This document shows, one piece after another, positions 41,791 through 52,282 of a DNA stretch of 64,000 bases (positions are counted from its first letter, which is position 1; each line of letters starts with the position of its first letter). Under the pieces are notes generated by a model that was given only the letters and a program-made list of their open reading frames with translations, was not told the origin of the DNA and made no database searches. Position numbers and translations under genes: made by a program. The stretch spans positions 30,206,356 through 30,270,355 of the forward strand of contig OZ020624.1 in NCBI GenBank assembly GCA_963971575.1, written 5' to 3'. The DNA is from Liopterus haemorrhoidalis (taxonomy: Eukaryota > Arthropoda > Insecta > Coleoptera > Dytiscidae).

Positions 41791-42979
41791 CAACTTCGAT
41801 GTCGTCGTCAGCTGGAAAAAAATGTTGAACATGCCCTGGCACATATTTAGACCTCGCGAGGGGCCCATATTTCCAACATTACACATGACAATCTAAATTA
41901 ATGTTTGATTTTTTTGAGATTAAGTGAGGCAGTAGCTCCTAGTAACATAATTTATCTCGATCACAATACAACAGCTTCAAGTATAAATCACAAGCAGATC
42001 GAATAAAAATCTTGCTCATTCTTATAACAACTTACCTTATAAAAATAATCAAAATTAAACAAACACATTTAATTCGTTTCTAACGGAACAAGAACTCAAC
42101 TAAATTTATAAAATTGTTGAACGAAAGGTAGGTGTATTTTAAGTTATTGCCGAAAGATGGTGTTAACTATATTAATAGATTTTCCTTGGGGGCCCATATT
42201 CTTTATCTATAGAGGAATATGTCTTCCTCTATCACCACCCTAGATATTTCTTTTGCCTTTTAGTTTTCTTTCTCTTATTTGTTTTAATATTCTGGTATTT
42301 CATCGTCATCACGTTTATCCACTGTAAACGTCTACCTGTTTTGTTTGATATTGATTAGTTCTACTATATCTTTTTTTATGTCTATAAACTTTTATAATTT
42401 TATTATATTTTCTTTTTATTTTCTCAATTCCCAAACCAATTTGTTCAAACAAATCTATGTAAACAAGCAATAAATATACAAATAAATCCTATTATTATAA
42501 GATTAAAGAAATATACGATTTCCTATCAGTGCCAACAGAGATTTAAAAAAATAAAACTCCCCATTTTAGTTTTGTTTTTTATCGGCAGTAAAACTTCCCA
42601 TATATCGTTCAATGTTTTTATGTTTCGCGGAAGCAAAACGAAGGATTCTTGATCACTGAATTATGTAAAGCAAGTCATTTAAAATCTGCTCAAGAATTTA
42701 ACGTTAAAGTTTCATAAGTAACCAATTAAAAAGTTGTGAACTATGTGTGGTATGAAAACTATGTTAAACTTTATACAAACGAGAAGAAATATTTTCAAAT
42801 AAAATTTATATAATTATATTCAACTGTTTTCAAATTGAAAAGCCGTAGGAATGAAGATATCTGTGTTTTATTTACGGGTATAAAACAGAAAACAACAATT
42901 ATAGCGGACAGGACTTGTAATGTAAATGAAGAAAAAATAATGAAGACAATATGAGTTATTAGGTTTTTCGGTACTGATA
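41791..42979. other. No gene recognised
   Basis: GGGCCCATATT occurs twice (about 41862 and 42191). A short minus-strand open stretch around 41800-41880 contains an acidic DDD segment, but no motif identifies it. Confidence 0.3.
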
Positions 42980-42981
42980 TA

Positions 42982-43886
42982 CGAGGTCTTTACAAAAAGT
43001 ATCGCGAATTTTGTATTTTTTCAAAAACTATTTATTTATTCATGAATATCTATTTTGTCTCCTTCAAAGTAATCCCCACCAGATATTATACACTTGTGCC
43101 AACGTTTTTTCCAATCCTCGAAGCCCTTGAAAAAATCATTTTTAGTGATCTTGTTCAGCTTCTTCTTCGATGTATACTTTATCTCCTCACTCGTAGCGTA
43201 GCGTCGTCGTTTCATGGGCCTTTTTAGTTTCGGGAACAAGAAAAAGTCACAGGGATGCCAGATCTGGGAAATACGGTAGTTGCGGCATTATTAGTGTGTT
43301 GTTTTTGGCAAAAATTCGCGCACAAGCAACTATGTGTGATGTGCGACCCGTTTCATGCCCAAATCATTGTTAAAAATCGAACGGCACGAGCCAATCGATA
43401 TGTTTAGGTCCTCAATAACTTCTCTAACGGTGATTCGACGATTGGCCAATACTATTTTCTTCACTTCATCAATGTTTTCGTCTGTTGTTGACGTGCTCGG
43501 GCGTCCGGCACGCTCTTCGTCGTTCACATCTTCTCGACCCTCTGAGAACATTTTGTACCACCGATAAACTTTGCTTCGGTCCAAGGTAGCTTCACCATAT
43601 GCTACAGTCAACATTCGAAATGCATCCGCGCATATAATTTTGTTTTTCACACAAAATTTGATACAGATTCTTTGATCCATTTTTTGGTATACGCAAAAAT
43701 CGAAGACGAGCCAAAACACGTGCAAGCAAAGCAACTGTCAAAAATTAACTGAACATTCAAAATGGCCGAACTTGTCGGCATAAGTAAGAGACATGAGTAC
43801 CAACATAACGCCACAAAAAAATCGAAAATCGAATATACGTAACCCGAGGAAATTCAAAATTCGCGATACTTTTTGAACAGATCTCG
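42982..43886 (-). mobile_element. Mariner element, family D, copy 2 (internally deleted)
   Basis: Inverted ends CGAGGTCTTTACAAAAAGT and, from the right, CGAGATCTGTTCAAAAAGT, then ATCGCGAATTTTG. TA flanks both sides (42980-42981, 43887-43888). Length 905 bp. Sequence closely follows copy 1 at 27390, but the internal deletion has different breakpoints. Confidence 0.93.
43036..43681 (-). pseudogene. Mariner transposase with internal deletion (family D, copy 2)
   Basis: Minus strand. MDQRICIKFCVKNKIICADA, TLDRSKVYRWYKMFSEG and RRITVREVIEDLNIS are intact, and the frame continues FNNDLGMKRVAHHT before a stop. The region between GMKRVA and HTxLLVREFL (both first Asp blocks) is lost. The C-terminal part is frameshifted near the YSPDL block and then open again from FPKLKRPMKRRRYATSEEI to the stop. 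Confidence 0.9.
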
Positions 43887-43984
43887 TATAAGGGATATTG
43901 AATGTTTTCCATCCATTGCTTCACCTGAATTATTTGCTAATGCCATTGTATTAGAAAACTATACTCATGTTATTATTCAATAAT

Positions 43985-44110
43985 AATGTGATATTTAGCA
44001 TAGAAATTTACTGATTATATTTATTTTACATAAGAATATATTTGTTGCTTGCCATGAATGATTTTAACACATTTCCTAGAAAGACTAATTTTGTCCATTA
44101 ACTAATGATG
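43985..44110 (-). repeat. Short repeat Y, copy 2 (inverted)
   Basis: Inverted relative of 39046-39165; see that entry. The sequences on either side (43889-43984 and 44111-44210) show no gene. Confidence 0.7.
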
Positions 44111-44218
44111 TTCGTTAGACAGAACGGCCGTCATTTGTCAGATATAATAAGTGAAATGGCATATTAATAGCTTGCTTTTTGCATAAATATATACATTTTA
44201 AACCAAAAAAAGTACTGC

Positions 44219-44799
44219 CAGTGCCGGCTCTAGGGGTTCGATATATAGCAGAAATTGATCTGAACTAACTCACTGATTTTATGCAACTGAATTCTAAGTT
44301 TTATACGTCACACAAGCGATACGAATAAGCACTAGTTTTATGCGTATAAGTACCTAGAGCCACGAATATAAAAATGACACCCCGTTTTTAAAAAATGTAA
44401 ATTTCTTTGTGAAGAAAAAATTGTCGAAAACTTTTTGTTTAGCTCGCCAGTATAAAAACGGCGCCGCTCAATCGTTCGTTGTGATGGCGCCCCATGATCG
44501 TGGCGCCCTGATGCGACGCATCATTTGTATCCATTGTGGAGCTGGCATTGCTTTGGTTTATGACTTTAAGATTGTAGTTTATGGCGTAACAGTTAAAACT
44601 AAACTAGCGCAAATTAAAGTTTTATTCACTTGTGATTATTGTATGAGTAGACTTGTTTAAAATATTATTCTATTATCAGATTTTTGGCGTGTCGTCAGAT
44701 TTTTAATTATAAAAGTGTTCCGAAAGGTAATTTCGGCGCCTTTAGCGCAAGGCGCTCCGATGCGACGCATCCTTTGCTTACCGTGTGGAGCCGGCACTG
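44219..44799. mobile_element. hAT MITE with duplicated right terminus
   Basis: The ends are CAGTGCCGGCTCTAGG and, reverse-complemented, CAGTGCCGGCTCCACAC. The flanks AGTACTGC (44211-44218) and AGTACTGT (44800-44807) are an 8-bp duplication with one change. Internally, GATGCGACGCATC followed by a GTGGAGCTGGCA-like end occurs at 44511-44552 and again as the true right end at 44759-44799, so the terminus is duplicated. The frame at 44409-44660 is non-genic. Confidence 0.85.
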
Positions 44800-45042
44800 A
44801 GTACTGTTTATTTAAAAAACACCCGGTTCCCAGGACGCGCCCTGTATCTTTGTTGAATCACTGTTTTTGGAAATAAGTATGCCGAAAATTTGAATCAATA
44901 GTAAGTAATTTTTGTTGGTGTTAAAGTAGAAGTATTGTCTTGTTATCGTCCTTTAAGTAAAATTAAATATATTATTATCCTTTTTTTGTAGAGTATAAAA
45001 GTAAAAAACGATGAAAAATGGTTTTCTAAAAAGAGACATTAT

Positions 45043-45360
45043 CTAAAACTGACCCGTCAGTTTTCTTCTTTGAATGACTAATAATGTTGGTGCAATGTTA
45101 AGCAGTTCTTTTGATAAAAAAGTGCGGTATTTCAGTACTTCCGTCTCTATTATTTCCTCGAAGCGAACGAGGCGGAGATCAAATGACGTTATGTTGAAAA
45201 TGCGGATAGAAATATCAGAGGCGAGTTGATTGAGGCAGGAAATCAGTGTTTCCGCGAGATTCGACAGAGCGTGGACCAAATCCGTTGCATGGAAATCATT
45301 ATTACCGTACACACATGGCTTGAGATAATGGGAGGGACTAGATTCACCAAAAAATTTTCC
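45043..45360 (-). CDS. Unrecognised open reading frame
   Basis: 105 codons without a stop on the minus strand (only GTG near 45312 as a possible start), ending at 45043. The composition is protein-like, with a hydrophobic-patterned middle (LSNLAETLISCLNQLASDIS, FDLRLVRFEEIIETEVLKY). I do not recognise the family. It could be an exon, a transposon fragment or chance. It lies between a hAT MITE and a minus-strand LINE. Confidence 0.25.
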   Translation of the reverse strand, partial: GKFFGESSPSHYLKPCVYGNNDFHATDLVHALSNLAETLISCLNQLASDISIRIFNITSFDLRLVRFEEIIETEVLKYRTFLSKELLNIAPTLLVIQRRKLTGQF

Positions 45361-45752
45361 TCATACTCATATAATCAGAAAATCTACAACATATTTTATT
45401 CACTTTCTGAACTGTGCTGATAGCCAGAGAGGTGCTGGCTTCAGGATGTTACAATAAAAAGGCGCACTATTGAAAAAAAAAATCCAAATTGAAAAGGCAC
45501 CAAAATATTGGAAGCTGTGTAAAAAACTAACAATTTCCGTACATAATATAATTTACTAACATCCAATAAAGATGTCTCCATAAAAAATTCATGAAAATAA
45601 TCTCACTGTTTTTCTTTTTTTTTTCCTTTTTAAATTACATTTATAATTTGATATTTTCTGCTTTAATATAGTTATACATAATTTCATAAATATCTATAGA
45701 GTTATCAGCAAGAATTGTCTGAATATTGGTAGGTTAGGATATTTTTTGAAAA
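45361..45752. other. No gene recognised
   Basis: AT-rich with poly(A) and poly(T) tracts. The right part is likely the 3' UTR of the following minus-strand LINE relic. Confidence 0.35.
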
Positions 45753-46320
45753 CTAAATTTTGTATGAATAAGTTACGATTGCGAATAAATGTTTCGAATC
45801 GCTGACAGACAAATTATCACACGGACAGAAAGGAGACGAAACCATATTAATTCTATGCAGATGATATGGAGAGAAGGAGTAATTAAATCTAAGCCGGATA
45901 AAAGTGGATATTAAAGATCTGCTTTGTTGAGAAGAAAACCAACGTTTTCTAGGAAGAAGAGGTTGAATTTGACCATAGTATGATACTTTGAACTGTAGAG
46001 AATCTATGTATTTTTGTTGCCATTGTTTGTATATGGAAGATTTAAAGATTGACACAATCTCATTACTGTTTAGAGGAATATTTAAGAGGGAGCCATTTAC
46101 AGCTGCTTCTTTTGCTAAAAGATCGACTTCGATGTTGAACTCAAAATCTAAGTGGCCTTTAATCCAGTATATCTTAATAATTTTATCGCTGATCGTGAAA
46201 TCGTTTAGACCTTTAATAATATCATAAATTAGTGAATAATTCTTTTTCTCAAATCCAGGGCAACTCAATTTTTGGACGGCTCTTTTACAATAAGAAACTG
46301 TTTTTCTTGCTCTCGTAGGA
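45753..46320 (-). pseudogene. LINE RNase H C-terminal part and tail
   Basis: A 171-codon minus-strand frame with IYWIKGHLDFEFNIEVDLLA (degraded 'WI.GH.GI.GN..AD.LAK'), STFIRLRFNYSFSPYHLHRI and a partial knuckle CPCDN...SKHLF. The N-terminal half of the RNase H is only faintly visible up to 46320. It belongs to the same broad group as the LINE at 37890 but is not a close copy. Confidence 0.75.
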
Positions 46321-46338
46321 AATATTCGTACATTGTTG

Positions 46339-46372
46339 TACTGTATCTAGTTACAAGTATCTAGATACAGTA
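46339..46372. repeat. Perfect 12-bp inverted repeat
   Basis: TACTGTATCTAG (46339-46350) and CTAGATACAGTA (46361-46372) are separated by 10 bp. It lies exactly between two unrelated minus-strand LINE relics. Confidence 0.75.
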
Positions 46373-46394
46373 ACTTCTTCAGCTTTTCCTATTT

Positions 46395-46900
46395 TCATAT
46401 GGGATCGCTGTTACTGACGGATCTCCTCCATTCTCTTCTATCCAAATACTCATCCCCTATTAGATCCTTTCTATCTAAATCTTCCTTTATGCAATCCTTC
46501 CACCTTGTTTTAGGTCTTCCACGGCTTCTACCTTTGACAAACTTATTCATAGTTACCCTTTCTACGTAATCATCAGGTCTTCTCATTACGTGCCCCATTT
46601 CAAACGCCTTTCTTGAGTTTTCTTTGATATTTCCGTGAATCTTGCTTTTTCTCTCAATCTCTCGTTTCGAAGCTTATCTCGCTTCGATTTGCCAAGCATC
46701 TACCTAACCATTCTCATTTCCGAAACTTCCATTTTCCTTTCTTGGGACTGTTTCAACGGCCAGGTTTCAGCCCCATAGAGCAGCGCAGATCTTACTACAG
46801 TTTTATACACTTTTCTCTCGATTCTTTCACACAAAATACCTGATACCCCTCCAATTTCTCCAGCCTGCCTGTATTTGGTGTTGGTTATTTTTAGATAATC
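46395..46900 (-). pseudogene. RTE-like LINE C-terminus
   Basis: Minus strand. VYKTVVRSALLYGAETWPLK, MRMVR*MLGKSKRDKLRNER, KWGT/MGHVMRRPDDYVE and GRSRGRPKTRWKDCIKED follow in the order typical of RTE-like endonuclease-reverse transcriptases ('LLYGAETW ... RMLRW ... GHVMRR ... GRPK.RW.D'). One stop and one frameshift are visible; the last 67 codons are open and end at 46395. Confidence 0.87.
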
Positions 46901-46909
46901 AAAGATTAA

Positions 46910-47095
46910 CTATATTAATTTTGGAGACCCAGAGATACCAACAGAAGCAGAGGAAGACCCCCAACTAGGTGGACGGATGACGTAAAGAGAGTTGCGGAGA
47001 ACTGGAAATCAGTAGCACAAGATCATTCCGAATGGAAAAAGCTTGGGAGGCCTACGTTCAGCAGTGGACAAGAAAGACTGATTAATGATGATATG
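46910..47095 (+). pseudogene. LINE C-terminal fragment
   Basis: Plus strand. RSRGRPPTRWTDDVKRVAEN, SVAQDHSEWKK and, after a frameshift, WEAYVQQWT match the last residues of an RTE-like LINE ('GRP..RW.DD.........AQDR..WR.L.EAYVQQWT'). It ends with GAT-rich repeats, probably the 3' tail. It lies head to head with the minus-strand LINE at 46395. Confidence 0.8.
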
Positions 47096-48049
47096 ATGAA
47101 CTATATTAAATCAGAAGTCAGAGTTACCTATGACGTAAAGCAGTCAAACGTCCCTAAAAACATAAATGTTCAGAAACCGCAGAAAATCAGGAAAATATAA
47201 ACATTGTTTTATATTTTTTTGAGTGACCAATGGTTCGAATATTAAAAATTGCAGGGGAAATTTTCAGTCTGGTGTGAAACAGTCCATCAGTTACCGCTAA
47301 AGAAATTGAAAGACGTACTCAGTAGCTATTTCTTTTCGGTAAATTCCACAACTTTTTTGCATCGATACTGCACAAAAAAAAGGTTTTTTTTTTGTAATTT
47401 TTTCTTTAAGTGATAAACTTAATCGTTAGCGTAAAATCTATTGTAACGCCATTGTAGGGAAGCTTCAGGATTGATCACTAGAGGGCTCGTTCGATTGCAG
47501 AGGGTCATTCATCACTCGAGTAGGCAAGTTGTAGGTGGCCGGCAATTCTCACCCTTGGAGTTTCCAGAGTTTCATTCCCACTTCGGACACGACACTTAAA
47601 ACAGAGGCGGCGACAGAACACAAAATAAATAAAAAATAAGATAGAACAGAAAATATATTGTACACAATGTAACAATATTTTTTACTAAATCAATAATATT
47701 ATTCAAAATGAATTATTGACGGTTTTATTAGAATATTCTTTCGATTTCATTGTTTTTAATCCATCTTGCATTTTCCTATTCATCCAATTTAAAATGATCA
47801 AACGTACAGCATTTTGTTGTATTGTACAACATTTTCATTTCATGAACAACATTTTGTAATATAAGTTATATTTAGTAATATTTATAGATGTGGCTGTTAA
47901 ATATTGATAGAACAGTTAGTTAGTTAAAAATTTTGGTGCACAGCAAAAATTCCTATTTGCACTCTGATGAAAATATATTCCCTAATAGTATTTTATTTAA
48001 CTATGATATAATGAGGGATATATTTCAAGAGGATTAAGTTTACCAAACG
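47096..48049. other. No gene recognised
   Basis: AT-rich, with a GC-richer non-coding patch at about 47440-47610. No tRNA-like or terminal-repeat signals could be confirmed. Confidence 0.35.
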
Positions 48050-49400
48050 ATCGGTAGGAAAGATTTGTAATCACCGGAATATATGTGGTCTTAGGAGTTC
48101 GAAAAAAATATTCAAAGAATTTTTAGTGCCTCAGTTTTTGATGTAAGCTAACTTCAGTTTTTTGTCCATTAGTTGTGAAGGTGCAAGATCCGCTCTAAAC
48201 AGAGTTTTTTTTCAGGTCTATGACCCAAAATACCCGATACAAACAAATTTAGCTTAATCTGAGAAATTTATTTTTTTGTTAAATATGTTTTTAAGATTGA
48301 AAATTTCTCTGCAAACTGCAGAGCTTTAATAATATATACCCCAATTTTTTTTTAGACTAAAAAGGTTCTAAGTATTCCAAAAATTTAAACCACAAAGCGT
48401 TATCTCTTACCATTTTTAAGTTATGAATATTCAAAATATTCTCTTTCTGCAATTTTCGCCAATACTCAAAATCATTTTATTTTCAAAATATGCTTCTTTT
48501 CAAATTAGTCCAAATTTCGTTTCTAGGGTAAATGGGGCATTAGGAGTACGAAAAAAATACTCAAGAAATTCTTAGTGCCTAAGTTTTTGAGATATGGTCA
48601 AACACATTCTGTTTTTTGCCCATAAGTTCTAAAGGAGCAACAACCGCTCAAAACGGACCACTTTTTTGAGATCTACGGCCCAAAATACACCTTAGAAACA
48701 AATTTGAGCTCAATCCGACACATTTATTTTTTCGTCAAAAATCGTGATTTTTTTAAGGTATACGATTTTTTCAAATTTTGGCCATTTTCAATGGTTTTGC
48801 TTTGACATTCCAAGAAACTTTATCCGTTGGGCAATTATGACCCCAATTTTTTTCTAGACTAAACAAGATGCGAGAATTACAAATTTTGAAACCAGAGGTC
48901 TTTATCTATTACCGTTTTTGAGATAAGATTATTTTTATATTTCAAAAAATTATCAAAAAAATGAAAATTTTCAAAAAAACTAAATTTTTCCAGATTTGAT
49001 TCAAAATGTGTCTCTAGACTAATTTTGACCTTAAAAGTTCAAAAATTCCAACCGCAGGTCTATATATTTTTTAGTTTTTGAGATACGATCAAGAAAATTT
49101 GAAAATGTTAGTAAATTTCAGAATTTTGAAAATTGCTCTGAATTCTGCAGGGTTTTAATAATTAAGGCCCCAAATTTTCTCTAAACTAAAAAAGGTATGT
49201 AAATTCCAAAAATTTAAATCGCAGGGCGCTATCTATTACCGTTCTTAAGTTACGAATATTTAAAATAAGGAAGGTCTTAGTAAGATCAAAAAACGTGGCA
49301 GTTCTAGAGAATCCATTTGTGAAGCCAGTTGTCACAAAATCCATTAATTCTAAGATGGCTGTCGTTGTAAATTTTCCATTTCCAAAAAGCAAACTGACTT
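48050..49400. repeat. Degenerate multi-unit repeat domain
   Basis: A block of about 100 bp recurs roughly six times with strong divergence. It has the form CTAGACTAAAAA, then a GAATTCCAAAAATTTAAACC-type stretch, a GC-containing CGCAGG and ATCTATTACCGTTTTTGAG. Clear examples are at 48341-48440, 48839-48929, 48992-49090 and 49165-49265. A longer period of about 450 bp links TTAGGAGTTCGAAAAAAATA at 48091 with TTAGGAGTACGAAAAAAATA at 48540. No coding frame is credible. Confidence 0.65.
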
Positions 49401-49414
49401 TTATTGAGCAAACC

Positions 49415-49703
49415 TAGGGTGACCATTCGTCCCGCATTTTAACATTTTGTCCCGCATTTTTGGATTTGGGTAGGTGAGGAGCTTTTTTTTGCTCTTCACT
49501 TGGATTGGGAGATGATGACCTTTTTTTTGCTCTTCACTTGGATTTGGGAGATGATGACCTTTTTTTTGCTCTTCACTTGGATTTGTGAGATGAGGACCTT
49601 TTTTTGCTCTTCACTTAGATTTGGGAGATGAGGACCTTTTTTTTACTCTTCACTTGGATTTGGGAGATGAGGACATTGCCCTCTTAAGAAAATGGTCACC
49701 CTA
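49415..49703. mobile_element. hAT MITE with perfect 8-bp target duplication and 39-bp minisatellite
   Basis: The ends are TAGGGTGACCATTCGTCCCG and, reverse-complemented, TAGGGTGACCATTTTC. AGCAAACC is duplicated at 49407-49414 and 49704-49711. The interior (49470-49690) has five units of 39 bp of the form TTTTTTTTGCTCTTCACTTG followed by GATTTGGGAGATGAGGACC. TAGGGTGACCA ends are widespread among animal hAT elements. Confidence 0.94.
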
Positions 49704-49711
49704 AGCAAACC

Positions 49712-50570
49712 ATACTTCTCTCAAAATATCCGAGTAACTGCTTAAATAGTATTTTCTCTAAACTTTTTGAAAAAACACCAATAACTATTCTTTTCAAGAC
49801 AATAAAATCAACTTAATTGCTTTTAGCTATGCGTCAATAAACCTTTATTTTTTATGTATTTTTCTTTGTAATGTATAACCATCTTAGTTGTAGATATCTT
49901 GGATTTAACCTTAATAACCTTGAAATCCATCGTTGACCATGTTATCAGAGTAACAATTACATGGTGTTATATCTCTTAACATAACAATAATGCTGGTTAT
50001 CCACACATATGTAGTTACATATCCCAAATATGAACGGTGTTTGGTTGTATGTAGTGTAATCAAAGCTTAAAGTCTGTATCACCGTAGTGTTTAACCATTG
50101 GACCCTACAAATGCGGTTCGACCGCAAATCGCTAGCGACCCACATCCAGAGTGCATTGTTGTGTAATCTACAGTCAATGCCCTGATCCTACTTATCATAC
50201 GGAATTACTAACAGTCAAATCATCAAGAAAAATCTAATCGCTTGGATTATACTAAGTGGATTACGACACGATTTCATGGTTTGATACATTGCTATTAACT
50301 AAAATTAACTATAATACCATTTGTTTCAAAAACAAGGGGACTTAACAACAAAACAAATCTACTAATACAGCACTATCACACCATCGTTAAATAGTTACAA
50401 AACAAAAAATATCTAAGCGTTCAATCCAAGTGTTGTCTTCATATATGTTGTTTTCGATAACTGTCTAAGTATGGCTTATGTACACTCCTGAAAATTGTCT
50501 AGGAATATTTGATGAAGTTGTATTTAGAGATGGCAACGATTAATCGAATGACTGAAATAATTGATTATTT
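49712..50570. other. No gene recognised; one tRNA-like patch
   Basis: AT-rich. At 50080-50135 a weak tRNA-like arrangement (GTAGTGTTTAACC, then GCGGTTCGACCGC about 30 bp on) could be a decayed SINE head. Frames here show no motif. Confidence 0.3.
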
Positions 50571-50574
50571 CAAT

Positions 50575-51065
50575 ATTCGTCGATTTCGAAAATAGGAGTC
50601 ATAATAGTGTTGTATCATTCGTGGGCACTAAGGTGATTAAAAAGACCTATTTTGGCGGAAAAATGCTGCTGTTGTCCGATGTTATTTATTTCCTCGGTAT
50701 TGCTTTAGCTCGTACGGCTTGCTGTTTTTGGTCTTCATACATAGATAATGCCTCCCGTGTAGTTCTTCTCCATATATTCCGTTTTGGCGAACTCTTCTCA
50801 ATTATGGCAGTTTAAGTTTGCACTTTTAGTCTGTAGTATTAAGTCTTTGTATCTTTTCCTCGTGGCTACATTACGAACGCCAGTTTGCAGTTCAGAGTAA
50901 AGTTTCTGCTTCGGTAGGCGTTCTTCTGGAAAATGTATTATGTGTCCAACCTATCTGAGTTGGTTTTGCATGAGCAAACACTCTATACTGGTGGAGTTGG
51001 CCCTATTGAGAACAGATATATTGTCGACGTATTCTTGCCATTTTATTCTCAATATTGTTCTTAGG
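50575..51065 (-). pseudogene. LINE C-terminus with zinc-finger-like end
   Basis: Minus strand. VLNRANSTSIECLLMQNQLR, then VGHIIHFPEERLPKQKLYSE and TRKRYKDLILQTKS match the LINE block 'VL.RA...SIE..L...QLRW.GH..RMP..RLPKQ.LY.EL..G.R......RYKD'. The end QHFSAKIGLFNHLSAH resembles the C-terminal 'C..CGR.C.SRIGL.SHLR.H' finger with its Cys lost. Multiple stops and frameshifts. Confidence 0.82.
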
Positions 51066-51616
51066 CATCGTTGGTGAAATATTTTCGATTAAGTAATAAT
51101 TAATTGATTAATTTATTATTGGATAACTTTGTTTTATTTTCAAAAAATTACTTAGTTGTATTGTTGAATAACTGGTCAGTAGATGACTTTGGTCTCTTCT
51201 TTTCAATAAAGTCCCTAGATTACTAGGCCTTCAGAACACTCGTTCTCGCCCATCTGGAGAATTCAAATCAACCGCTACACATTTCTGCAAAATATACTGC
51301 AATATTTTGCGGCCAGTCAATTCAAATGCTCACCAACGAAACGCAATTTTCCAACTCGATAATTTGCGACAAAAGCCTGGCAAGTTACAGGTCTTCTGGA
51401 TACAAGCTCTTGTTACTTAATCGTCTTTGGACAGTTCGTGATGAAATTTCGATCTTCTTCGAAATGACTAGAAAAGTTAAGGGCCAGTCACTATCACGCA
51501 AAACAATTAGGGTAAGAAAGTCGTTTCGAGCACTTATGGCTGAAGTACTTAAAGCCAGAAGAAAAGATAAAATATGGTTAATTTCAGAGTCAGTTTGAAA
51601 ATCGTTAAGACTAAAC
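51066..51616. other. No gene recognised; one basic open frame
   Basis: The plus-strand frame 51326-51598 (90 codons) is rich in Lys and Arg at its end (KARRKDKIW) and stops 18 bp before the LTR-like segment. I do not recognise it; it may be the end of an LTR-element ORF or chance. Confidence 0.3.
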
Positions 51617-52282
51617 TGTAACGATTAGATTAATCCGCCCGAACAATAACTAAACTTCACAAACCACCCGTGGTGTTAAGAATTTCATTTTTTAGCTATT
51701 AGAATTTTAGGGATCTTTACTTTAAAGTTCCTTTACTTTCCAGTCAACATTTGTGAGAATTCAGATCATAAAATAAAAATAGAAACCTTAAGTTTACAAC
51801 ACGTAATACACGTTTAAAATATTCTTTTAAAGTTTATAGTTCAAGGAGACTTTGAACAATCTTTTTACTCTTCCTAGAAATGCCTAGAAATGTCTTATAA
51901 AAACACCCGTCTCTCTGAAGACGAGGGCAAAAAGTATTCTGTTCGGGCAGCGTAAGAATCTAAGTTGTTGAATTCTTAGAGACACTCTGTCTATATTTAA
52001 TCTTTCTATAATACCAATATTTTAATCTTTCAAACTTACTCTTGTAAATAATATATTATAATAAATCAAATTCATTACTAAACCGTCTTACTTAACGTGC
52101 GTAAACCTTCACCTTTAAGAACTTAACTGAACAGCCTACAGACTAATTCCAAGATGTTGGAAAGATGATCAGTCTGTTGGTAAGTACTAATACATATCAT
52201 TTAATTCACATATCTTAATGGTAAACCCTGGATAACACTCACGCCTAGTACCCGAACTCCTTTAGTCTGGAATCTTGTTACA
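51617..52282 (+). other. LTR-like segment (tentative)
   Basis: Starts TGTAAC and ends GTTACA, the short inverted ends expected of an LTR. At 51897 CTTATAAAAACACCC could be a TATA box, followed by CTCTGAAGACGAGGGC, and AATAAA occurs near 52071. Length 666 bp is plausible. No target duplication and no primer-binding site were recognised, so a solo LTR or a 3' LTR cannot be told apart. Confidence 0.4.
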
